A DNA stretch of 30,319 bases from Azolla pinnata (lineage: Eukaryota > Streptophyta > Polypodiopsida > Salviniales > Salviniaceae), in assembly GCA_037176905.1 (NCBI GenBank), contig JBBBWG010018334.1, positions 8,102-38,420 on the forward strand, read 5' to 3'. Under the pieces are notes generated by a model. That model saw only the letters and a program-made list of their open reading frames with translations, made no database searches and was not told where the DNA came from. Position 1 is the stretch's first letter. Each line of letters opens with the position of its first letter. Below, piece by piece: positions 1 through 10,487 of the stretch. The translations under genes were made by a program, and so were the position numbers.

Positions 1-3000
1 TTGTTGTTGTTGTTGCTCATCTTCTTGTGGATGAACTCATGATGCGCACCTTAAATTTAAAATCTTTCAGCTACTTACTGTCTTCTTTTCGTGCCGTCCT
101 CTTATCCGACCTGTAGCTTTTCGTGCTAGAAACGGATACTGATCGTTAGATCTCTACCTTCAAGGCGTTCCTTACTGTTCATCCACTTGGTAGGATGAAT
201 TGGATGTAGACCGAGGTCACTTCCCATTCGGAAAAACTGCATATTTCATGATCGTTTTGATGCTGATGATGTTGAAAAGAAAGGCTATGAAAGTCGAGTA
301 TGATTTTGCTCAGAGTTTAAATAGGAAGAGAGCTCGTGGTTGATTGAATAAACCAGAAATTTTCGTCTATCCTTCAGGATTTGGAGCTTCCAGCAACGCA
401 GCATGCCCATGTTTTTGCAATTGATGGTGCAAAATTTGATGCGATGGAATCTAAGCAGCAACAGCTACAGCAGAAGAAAAAGAAGCCTTTCACTGTCACT
501 TTGCTCAGTCTGTTTCTACAAAACCCTGATGTAAGACTTAAACAGCTTTCTTCAATGATTATGCTGTCATACATGCACACACATTTTTTCCTCAGTGCTT
601 GATTTTCAATTGAAGAAAAGGCTGACTACTCAAACCTTGGATTCGAGAATGAATACCATGGCTTCACGTTCATTGAGGTATGATTTGAACTGTACTGGTT
701 TATGACTCATTGAAGATGTGCTGTGTCACAAAGTACCTTGATCTCTAAAAAGCTTCGGTTCCAGGTGGTTTATGCATGTCTAAAAGCTTCAGAGGTTGAA
801 CGCCAAGTTATTCCAAATATTGACATGCTGTCACACCTATTGAAAGCTCTACTTCACATTGTACGTCTCTGTCTGTCTCTCCTCCCCGCCCCCCCACTAT
901 CAAAGAGTAGTTGAGATGATGATAACTGTTTGGACAATGTAAGATCATGGGTTCAATACAATGAGAGAGAAAGTGCATTAGGAAACGTTATATCTATCCA
1001 AGAGAAAGTATACTGTGAAATGCAATCTAAGATTATCCATAAATCTTGTGAAACTGCACTTGAAAATGATTGTGAAGGGAACAAAATCAGGCACATATTT
1101 TTCAATTTTGTAAATGATTTGTGGTTTTTTCCTCGTATCATTCTAATCTCAGGGAAACAATGAATAATTTGGGGGTTTTTCTCATAACATTAGGAACTGG
1201 AAATGGTGTGCAAGTGAGAAGCAATAAAAAAGAAAATATTCAATAAAATGCTATCTAAGATTTTCCATGAAGCTTTCAACTTGCTCGTAAATTCTAGGTG
1301 GAACAAACTCAGGAAGATATACATATTTTGTCTTCTGAATTTCGGAAATAATTTGTGTTTTTTTCTTATATTGGTCTAATCTTGTCTCTTTGGTTAAGAA
1401 AATTGACTAAATATTGACAAGTATCATCCTCGATGTTTTTATTTATTGTGTTATGTGAATATGATTCAACCCTTGTTGTTTTAGTGAAACCTCTAATTCA
1501 ACTGAAATCATATTTGGAGAATAAAATGGATGAGTTAAGTATTGGGAAATAAAATTGAGCCTGAAATTCGGAAACTTTTTTCGTTACAGGCTATACAGTC
1601 GATAAAAGGGCTGCAAGGTAATCCAACGGCTGATCTCAGAAAGAAAAACCAAAACAGTTGAGTTATGGGTGATCATTCGTCTACATCCATCATTGGATCT
1701 TCCTCATTTTCGAAGAAAAATTAAGGCAAAGAAATTTTATGAATGTTTGGATGGCAGATCTACGTGTCTGTATATTTTACCTTTGCCATGGTCTCTGCAT
1801 TAGTGAAGAAGCTTTACAGCCAGAGAATAAACATGCAGGACGGTGGTTGGGTACATTGCCTTCCTAGATTTAATGACCTCATGATTTCCGAGCTGTGAAA
1901 ATATGGGAAATCTTTTAAAACTAACATATCATAACGTGGTCATTATATTTCTACATGAAGAGCTGAAGAATGCAGTGATAACTATGCTTCATCAGATTTT
2001 GGAGTCAACTATGTTGATATTCAATCATCAGGAAGCTAAGATAGCAGGAGCACTTATCCGTATGACTGCAGTTTCTTGTTTAATCCATCAAAGATGGGTG
2101 AGTTACACAAATAAATAGGTGTGTTTAATTTTTATGACGGATTCTGACTCGGATTGTTTCAATTCTTTTAAGGGTGGCGGAGTAGCATTATCAAAACCTT
2201 CATCAACAAACTTAAGGAAGATGCTTATTTCAATACTATGTCATCCATTCCTTTACCCTCTAACCATGGCATCAGATATTGCAGAAGAAACCTTTAAAAT
2301 GTTATTCAGCATCTGTGATGCTCATAAAAATCTGACTTCTTTTTTGGTACCTTTCCATTGTATTTTCTTCACATTTCTGTGAATCATTTAATGATCTTTT
2401 TGGCATATTAAAATTGTTGCATGCATTATTTGATCAGAAAATCTTAGTTGGAAACCTTATTTCAGGTTGATATGATTGCATACATGATGTCACTGGAGCA
2501 GTCAGCAGGGATATATTTCCTTGTAAGATATTTATCTTTAAATCTACACTATGAATTCTAAATTGATTCCTATGTAGCTGTCAAGGAAATGATCCTTGCG
2601 ATTTTGGAATTTTCCCAAACATGGAAATTTAAGGGATACTTGGGTGGGCTCATGAGACATTTTCTGTAGCAGCATAAAATATTTGAAGTCGTCCTAAACA
2701 TGAGCGTTGCAACTTCAATTGGTCAATGAGACCTTCTCTGGATAGTATAAATGTTTAAACCACTGCATTCGTAATATAGCATCACTGAAGCCATCATTTT
2801 CCAGCTACAAACATTGTTTTTTTTTAAGTCTATAAATTCTCTCCCAGCATAATCTACTGTGTTTGTGTTGAGTGTCCAGAAATGTCTCCAGTCACTTAAG
2901 AATGTTATCAGAAATGAGCATAATACCTTGTGCATGCTGCTTTTCAGTCAAGAATAATAAGTGATATTCGAAAGGGCTTTGATATGGTTCAAAGTGGAAA

Positions 3001-5800
3001 GGCAAATCAAATGTATGATAAAACTGGTGAGTACTCAAAAAGTGATGAAAAGGTACCGTTTGGCAGGTTAAAAACATTGTGACATTACTATTGCTTGTGT
3101 CTTGCTAGATTTGGGGTTGTCAATTGTTGCAGAGTTTTCTCTGAGGAAGGATGCTTTAGTGATCATGGGAGTCTATTCAGGTATAGCTCTCTAATGTGTT
3201 AAAGCATCTTAAGCATCTTATGGATTTTTACATCTCTCGGCCATGATATTTATTTTCAAGTATTTCAAAATTCAGCTCAGTTACTTCCTCTTCTAAAAGC
3301 TGATCGAGCAGCAACCCGGAAATATGTGATAGACATCATTGGGGCATCCCTTGCTTGTTATGACAATCTTTCAACGGAAGATCAACATGCTTTACTGAAC
3401 TTGTACTCCTTTATCATGCAAGATCGGGATGCAATGTGCAGATTAAAGTCTTTAACACATGTGGGCATGCTGTTCAGGAACAGTTATTTGATAGATATAG
3501 AGAGTTCGAATGTCTTCATACACTTGGTTCTGAAGAAAATTTCTGATAAAAGCAAGGTTGTGAGGCTGAAAGCCCTTCAAGTGTTGGAAAGCATTCTTCT
3601 GAATATGTCAGAGCCATCAAGCTGTCTGACATTAGGGAGTGAAATGGAGCCAGTATTGATCACAAAAGTTATGATGCTTCTTTTGGTACCTGTAGATTCA
3701 CCATATTTCTGCAGAGATACTGCTGAGGCATCCGCAAGGCTACTTTGTACTGACCAGCTAAGAGAATCTCTTATGATGGAAGTGGAAGTGCTTGATACGC
3801 TTTTAGCGTCGGAACATGGTTCTGCAAGAGCTCCATTTATTTCAAGACTTTTGCATTTTCACTTGAATAGTTATGACCAATGGTTACAGTTCCTTAGTAG
3901 CAGATCAGAAAAATGCATCAAAGATCTACGGAGGTTTTTGACTATAAATCCAGATGATACTAAGGAATTTTTCGGCAAGTTCAAAGATGTGGTGCATAAG
4001 GCATTTGATGAGCTACATCTGCTCGAATCAAAGGAATCAATGCTAGTAGGTGCGTTGAGGCTGATTGCTCTGTTTCTATCACCTGAAACTGTTACGATTC
4101 AAACTTCCAATGAAAGTATAAGTACAATTACTTCTATCTTTGTGAATTATGTTGGAGAACTGTGCAAACCATCAACGGATGGGAAGGAGATGAAACAATG
4201 CATCATCACATGGATATTAAAGGTGGGCAATCATATTTTATTGTTTTTATGATTGACAACATCCCAAAGTGGCCTTACAAGAATTGTTCCATTTTACGTT
4301 ATAGATAATGGTTATGATGGCTAGAACGAATAAGAAAATGTTCACAAGGGAAAGGAATCAAGTGCCTATAGAAAACTTCATATCACTTTATAGTGAAGGA
4401 ATAGAAGGTTCTGTTGACTTCATCTTCAGTCTGAGTAACCCATATGCCATAACTAAGAGTATTCTACAAGCATATGAAGAGGACATAAAAGTTCTGGAAT
4501 CTTCTCAGCCATTGAAATTGCTTCGAGGATACATTCTATTCATCGGGGACATGTCAAAAATCTACCAATTTGCTTCTGATGCCTTTATCAGGCGTCTTCG
4601 AGAAGCCCGAAAACAAGCACCTGGATGTAGTGCCAATAAGTCAACACTCGGAGACTTTGATTATATGCAGCAAGAGGAACAGAAGGCACAAGAGGAAGGT
4701 CTGAGTCATGATGTAGATCATTAAACAAGCTTCTAACTGTTATTTATGATGGACTGATCAGTTAAAAATGTTCTTATGGTACAGATGCAGTTCTTCGATT
4801 TTCTAGTATGCTACTAGATGGTAATTCTGTTCCCGGGTGCTATGTCCCTTTCCTTCATGAGTTGGTCCATAGCAATTCTATGCCAAAATCTCTGAGGTTA
4901 TCAGCAATGCAGAGTCTTGGAAGGTATATGCTGACCAACATCAATATGGCAGAGAAATACAAGGCTACAGTTGAAGCTTTGCTTTGCAGTGAGGTTCCTG
5001 AGATAATGCATTCGTCGTTAGAACTGGCAGAGAGTCTCATTCAAGCATTTCCTAATGAGTATTCGCATGTTCTCACGTTGGTCTTGTCTCTTCTTCAAAA
5101 TAATGCAGTGAAGGATGCTGCCGCATTCAGTGTCTACGTACGTCTCATCTTGGGAAAGAAATTCAAAGTGGATGTTTTATTAGGACCTATTTGTGATGCA
5201 GTGTGTGGAGATTCTGAGATTATCTGTGGCATTGCAATCTCTCTACTGAAAAAGCTCTATTGGGATGCTGGCAAATCAAAGCATAAGCTCGTGATAAACC
5301 TGTGGAAGCATTGTAGAGGTCAAGAGGCTTGCAAACGGTTGGCTCAAGTCCTCGTGGAACAGGTTTTGGAGGCTGCCGACCTTCAGAGTGATGAACTAGC
5401 GTCTCAAACCCTGCAGATATTGGCACTAGGTGAGACTGGCGTAGTCTTCTTCCTAAGCTTTCTTCATCCTTCCTACAAAGTTCTTCAGACATTGGACTTA
5501 CATTTAAGTAGCTGTCCACCCAAAGTGAATTTGAAGGGAGATACAGAAGCAATCCAGTGTCTGATACAGTTTGTTAAAAATTGTAAAATACCGAAAGGTT
5601 CTGTTGACAAGGGGGTTGTGGCAAAAATCTTGCATCAGCTTCAGGCAAGCTCAAAAAAGAGAAAAAACCAGGACCCATCATGCTTGAAAGCAACACAAGG
5701 TGCCTACACTACCTTGGAGGATTATGAGAAGGCCATTGAAAGCTTCCGACAAGTTAATGTTTGTCCTAATATGTTAGATATCGTTAAGCACGACATTTAG
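1..5800 (+). CDS. HEAT-repeat protein, probable diverged condensin subunit of the Cnd1/CAP-D2 family (5' end outside window)
   Basis: Exons: 1-112, 210-297, 378-530, 621-677, 765-860, 1590-1617, 1961-2097, 2173-2346, 2466-2522, 2948-3026, 3109-3180, 3276-4222, 4305-4698, 4785-5800. The first codon in frame begins at base 3. All joins are in phase and give 1135 residues ending at a TAG stop, so the gene looks intact. The product is helical HEAT-type repeat throughout. Blocks match the order in CAP-D2: an early F-E-N-E-Y-H-G-F segment (621-677), a 'DKSKVVRLKALQVLESIL' repeat (about 3547-3600), 'YILFIGDMSKIY' followed by a basic helix (about 4530-4620), then 'LRLSAMQSLGRYML' and the paired repeats of the Cnd1 core (from about 4889). 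Known family role: scaffold subunit of condensin, binding SMC heads and DNA in the nucleus. The match is by recalled pattern only and is weak in identity; CAP-D3 or another HEAT protein is possible. The acidic C-terminal tail of plant CAP-D2 is absent. The 621 acceptor (AAAAG) is the least certain junction. Confidence 0.6.
861..1589 (+). other. long intron of the condensin-like gene
   Basis: This 729-base AT-rich stretch lies between the exon ending at 860 (donor GTACGT) and the 28-base exon starting at 1590 (acceptor TTACAG). Open frames inside it have no recognisable protein character. I see no transposon, RNA gene or repeat in it. Confidence 0.6.
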
Positions 5801-6313
5801 GATTTTCTAGGAACCCACAAGCTTCACGCATTAGAGGTACATAGATCTCTTGTTGTTCACTTATAAAGGATTCAGTAACAGCTTTTTTATTAAATCCTGC
5901 CACTGCTAGTAGTAACATCTTTTTTGTTGAGCAGTTAAAGAGTCCAAGCATCCAAATCAGATAAGTACATATCAAATGGTGAAATCTGATTGAGACAAAA
6001 CACGATTTACACTCCGACAGGTCATATTATTTAATCAAATCGCTGTGAATTCATGATCAGGAAAATGATAGAAAGTTATTTGCAAAATCAGCCTGCGTTC
6101 GCAATATGTACAAACAAATATTAGTTATATGTGCACGTTACTGGAAGGAAAAGATTCGAGCTCATACTGTTCCCAAATGTTTTATCATTTCTTTCTTTAA
6201 GGATATAGTACATATTTCATATGTTCCGGTGACAAACAGAACTGAAGCCTCTACAGAAGACGGGCAATAAGGAAGGCAAAAATGTTTCCATGTGTCCACT
6301 CATAAGGGTTTGA
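5801..6313. other. intergenic region between convergent genes (3' UTRs)
   Basis: The condensin-like gene ends at 5800 on the + strand and RPN8 ends at 6314 on the - strand, so both 3' UTRs must lie in or overlap within these 513 bases. The sequence is AT-rich with no coding character. An 'attaaa' at about 5887 could serve as a + strand poly(A) signal, but I cannot place cleavage sites. Confidence 0.5.
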
Positions 6314-9032
6314 CTACCCAACAGCCGAAATAGGTGTGGCAGAAGAATCGTCAGATAGCTTTTCATGTTCTTTGTTCAATACCTGCACATTGAAAAAGAG
6401 GCCATTATTGACAGTAACAGCTTATAACCAAAGATACCAACCCCAACTACTATGATATACATGATCCACACCGTCATCAGAAAGTTTGGCAAGTGTGACA
6501 AGAAACACAGATATAACTAGAGGTACCCAATTGAAATAAAGCTCCAAAATTTATGTGAAATCAAATGCTGTGATTACACAACAACAATATGCTATTGCAG
6601 GTGATATCTTTCCAAAATATTTTACATAGATTTCTTGCGAGACACATCTACACCACAAAAATGGTTCACACGAATTCGATTTCAATACTCGGTCCACATG
6701 CAGCACTATGCATCATCATTAATGCACGTACCTTATTGTTGATGAGATTGTGCAAAGCAATCACACTCCGTATCAATGAAGCAAGATAGATGACCAGCAT
6801 CATGTCGTTCGTTTTCACTGGACATGCAATATGTAACAATGTGAAAAATAGAGCAATTTCATTCAGCTAATATGAAAAAAATGGAGCAGTAAAAGCTCAA
6901 AACCATCTTTACCTGCAAAGGAATTTATAAGCTCATTAGCATTCAAATTCGGCAGCAAATTAAATACATCCTGTATTAAAGAAGGAACGTGTTAACATAA
7001 CCTACTCTCAACATTCAAGCACTTATAAAATGGAAGAAATTTTATTGTTTCAGATTTCACCTGTAAATGGTAAAGAATTTCATGGTTTAGTGGTAACTTC
7101 CCTTCTATGACATGATCCAAATATGAACGAATTTCCTTTAACCGGACCTCAAGCCCTTTCAATGCTGTTAACTTTCCATTAACCTGCATGGTGTACAATC
7201 TATCATTACAAAAAGAAATGGAAAAGTACAGTATACAAAATAGAGAAATAAAATAGTGATGAAAAACTTCTGGTACAGCAAGAAAATGACCTCTGTGGCC
7301 AGTGTGCTAATGGTTTCATCTTTTACATCCCGTAGCAAGTGTTCCACACCTAAGAAAATACAACTTCGATTACAATTCTCTTTTTCTAAACTATGAAATG
7401 AACAGACAAATAACAACTATTACCAATTTCTTCAGCTTCATATGCACCAATTTCAGAAGCTACATGCACAAACATTTTTTGACTCTTTTGTGTCGCATCC
7501 TGCCATTGTGAAAATCAGAATATGGAATATAAGATTGCAGAATGGACATAAAACAGACTTTGATGTAAACTTGTCTCAAACAATGCCTCATGACCTGATA
7601 GCAACATCAAATCACATTTTCTTGTAATATGGAAACAGACCATATACACATAGCATACCTCTTTGACATCTTCAATCGCATAGTAAGCCTTCGTTGGTAT
7701 GCCAAGCTCCTTCGGCTGCACGTCAATGATTACAAGCACAGGATTTGGAAGGTAGCTATAATCACATAGAAAAAGTAGAGATTTTGATGCCTAAAATGAG
7801 TATGCTCAAACATGATAACCATATAATTTGCTCTAGACGAAGACAAATCTTCTGACAAAAATTTAGGGTGCAAGCCAAAAAGTTCTCCAAAAATGAAACT
7901 CTCTCATGCAATTAACATCATCATAAAAATCATTTTTTGCAGCCTTTACTATATCCAATGGGGACCAACAGACACAGAACGAAAGACAAAGAAGAAGAAT
8001 GTGAACATTCCATTCATATCTTACAGTTTAAAAGTAAAAGTTTGTAGCTAGGAAAATATTTTATCAAAACTTCATTTTGACAAGCACCCACTCTCTAAAA
8101 AGCTCGTGTATATCCAAATCATTCTCCCGCAGCTTTGGTCCAGTACTGTACCAGCCTACAACATGCTCCTTAGCTGCAAAGCATCGCACATTTCTATGAG
8201 TATGTTTTGAATTGTAGTTCACTGCCGTTTTAATGAAAACATATGCACACCATTTATCCTCTTAAACATGTCGAACATCGTTTCATGGTAGTTATGATCC
8301 AGGAACCAAATGCTAGGATCTTTCTCATCTTCTTCAAAAGGAACTGCAAACATGACATACTGGTTAGCACTGCCATCATTCCTGTCAAATAATTTCTAAA
8401 TACAGAACTACTTTTTAGACTCTAGTCCATAATTTCCCAAGAATAACCTCGAAAGGGAAGAATCAGACTCAGTAAAAAAATCGAGAGAAGATGGAGTTCA
8501 AAGACAGCCATGATTAGATGGAGTTCAAAGACGGCCATGACTACATGCATTTTACCCACCCGCCCAACCCATTTATTTGCACAATTTTCTGGCCAACGAA
8601 TTTCAAATCTCCACGAAACCCTTGGCAAGATGAGCACAAATCCTAGTTCTTCACATATTGTGCTCAGATAGATGGAGCCTTCAAAAGCTAATTCTTTCCC
8701 TGATAAGACGAGCCATTGCATTATCAAAAGTGGAGGTCCTGGTTGTGTTCGTCTGGTCATTGCGGGGGCTCGGCCATGCCCATGGCCATGGAGTCATATG
8801 ATCATGTGATCGTGGTGATGAAGCTACAGGGGAATGGATCCTGACCTGCATAGCTGTTGGTGACATCCACACGGCCGCGAAAGCTGGATCCCAAGAGGAC
8901 ACCCACCACACGTTTGCGGGTCTCCTTGGCGACGCGGTTGTAGTTGTCGACGATGCTGAGAAGGGCCAGAGGATGAACCACGACCCGGTCGACGCGCCTC
9001 TCACCGATGCTGCTGGATGTCAGCACATCCAT
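6314..9032 (-). CDS. RPN8: 26S proteasome non-ATPase regulatory subunit 7 (RPN8/PSMD7), complete
   Basis: Exons in transcript order: 9032-8846, 8343-8251, 8173-8092, 7755-7659, 7499-7424, 7349-7291, 7183-7061, 6970-6913, 6817-6732, 6382-6314. They total 930 bases, 309 residues plus TAG, the usual plant RPN8 length (about 308). The N-terminal MPN domain carries '[17 protein letters not shown]', '[14 protein letters not shown]' and 'GWYSTGPK' (residues 100-107). The HxH of the JAMM zinc site is replaced by Y-S-T, as expected for RPN8, which is catalytically silent and pairs with the active deubiquitinase RPN11 in the proteasome lid. Later landmarks are '[16 protein letters not shown]', '[11 protein letters not shown]' and the C-terminal helices around '[20 protein letters not shown]' used in lid assembly. 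The start is the only ATG giving the family N-terminus MDVLTSS. Nothing is missing; identification is close to certain from the aligned plant motifs. Confidence 0.97.
8490..8543. repeat. 27-bp tandem duplication in RPN8 intron 1
   Basis: Two adjacent 27-base copies (8490-8516 and 8517-8543) begin 'gatggagttcaaagac' and differ at two positions. They lie inside the 502-base first intron of RPN8 and look like a recent local duplication without a coding role. Confidence 0.85.
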
Positions 9033-9213
9033 GTCGGCCCCGCTGCGCTGTTCGTCTGCGATCTTTTCTTCTGCAGTGCGCGTCGGTCTCGTGCGAGAGC
9101 GCTTCGTATTTCATGGAAAGAATCAACAACAGTCTTCTTTCTTCAACTTGTGTTCACAAAAAGAAATCGCGAGCTCTAATCAAACCGAAAAAAAATTCCA
9201 GGGACAAGAATCT
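9033..9213 (-). promoter_or_regulatory. RPN8 5' leader and proximal promoter region
   Basis: These 181 bases lie directly upstream of the RPN8 start codon. They are more GC-rich than the surrounding DNA near the gene, as is the first exon. No clear TATA box is seen at a fixed distance, and no transcription start can be assigned from sequence alone. The call rests on position only. Confidence 0.4.
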
Positions 9214-9753
9214 GCTCTTCGATGATGATGGTGATGATGATGATGATGATGATGATCGATGGATCGATCCGATGGATAGATCTTGTATAACTCGCGCCGA
9301 TGATTGCATTATCGATCGATCGATTCTATATGATTCGCGCTAGACTGCAACGATCGCGAGCTTCGATGCTTGCTCTTCGATGATGATGATGATGACCGAT
9401 GGATCGATCTTGTATAATTCACGCCGATGATCATCGGTCGATCGATTCTATATAGTTCGCGCTAGACTGCGACGATCGCGAGCTTCGCAAGCATGGAATC
9501 GTGGAGGAAGCTCAAGTTTAGCTGATTTGTTGCCAAAAAGTCTATATAATTTGCGCTACACTGCAACGATTGCAAGCTTCGATGCTTGCTCTTCGATAAT
9601 GATGATCGATGGATCGATCTTGTATAATTCACATCGATGATCGTCAATCAATCGATACTATATAGTTCGCGCTAGACTGTGACGATCGCAAGCTTCGCAA
9701 GCATCGAATCGTGGAGGAAGCTCAAGTTTAGTTGAGTTGTTGGTAGCAAGTCC
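9214..9753. repeat. GATC-rich imperfect tandem repeat upstream of RPN8
   Basis: Three long copies begin with 'gctcttcgat' at 9214, 9372 and 9588 (offsets 158 and 216). Each holds a (GAT)n run, 'gatggatcgat', 'cttgtataa', a 'cgatcgat' palindromic stretch and a block resembling 'ttcgcgctagactgcaacga'. That last block occurs four times (about 9334, 9457, 9551, 9667). Copies two and three also share 'gtggaggaagctcaagttta'. Divergence between copies is modest, so the array expanded fairly recently. Open frames crossing it are products of the repeat. Confidence 0.88.
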
Positions 9754-10487
9754 ATGCATTCATGCATCCATAAGCTGATCCAAGATCATGCACTGCACTC
9801 TACAAGGCATCCAATTTAAGGCTTAGACTTTAGGATCTTCATAATACACAACATCAAACCAATCATTTGCTAGGCGATAAGCTATGTGCAAGCATCTCAT
9901 CATATGTGAATTAAAACCCATAGTAGAATGTAAATTTGGGCCTAGTAAGCAATTGATGGTAAGCAATCCAAGCATTTGGATTGTATTTGGTTGAATCCCA
10001 CACTACATGCATGGGGCAAAATAGTGACCACGGCATCTGATGCATTAAACACCACACCAAAACTTGGACTTTCCATTCCAGTGCATTAACAACATTGGAC
10101 CAAAGCTTTGGACTTTCCATTCCAAATGCTTAAAAGTTCATCTTTGCATCTAATATGATAGGAACCAACCATGTGGATTAGATTCTCATTCACTGAAACT
10201 AGTCAAGATGGTCCATGGAAACTAGATTCGCATTCTAGTCACTGGTACAAATCCTTCCATAGCTGGTATACTTATGCCCGGTGACTTTCTGCTTCTCACC
10301 TGGCATAAATACCACCTATCATCTCATAATGTTTTACAAATAGCTCTTGAAATACAACAAAGAGCCTAAGAGAAAGATTTATACAAACTCATGGATAAGC
10401 ATACAACCCTCTTAGTCAACTGCCTGTATTCTTTGTAGCACCAAGAATTCCATACATACACCTTCCTATTCTGTACAATGAGCATCT
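9754..10487. other. intergenic region downstream of INTS6
   Basis: These 734 bases separate the RPN8 repeat array from the INTS6 stop codon and must include the INTS6 3' UTR. A short direct repeat, 'ttggactttccattcca', occurs at about 10064 and 10109. No coding region, transposon or RNA gene is visible. The open frame on the - strand at 9911-10120 has no family features. Confidence 0.5.

Noticed and set aside
5220..5552. 110-codon - strand open frame
   Set aside because: Antisense of the last exon of the condensin-like gene, which is in phase with its upstream exons.
9214..9753. Repeat array considered as a CRISPR-like or origin-like structure
   Set aside because: Units are imperfect, of unequal length and without spacer organisation, and the setting is a plant nuclear genome.
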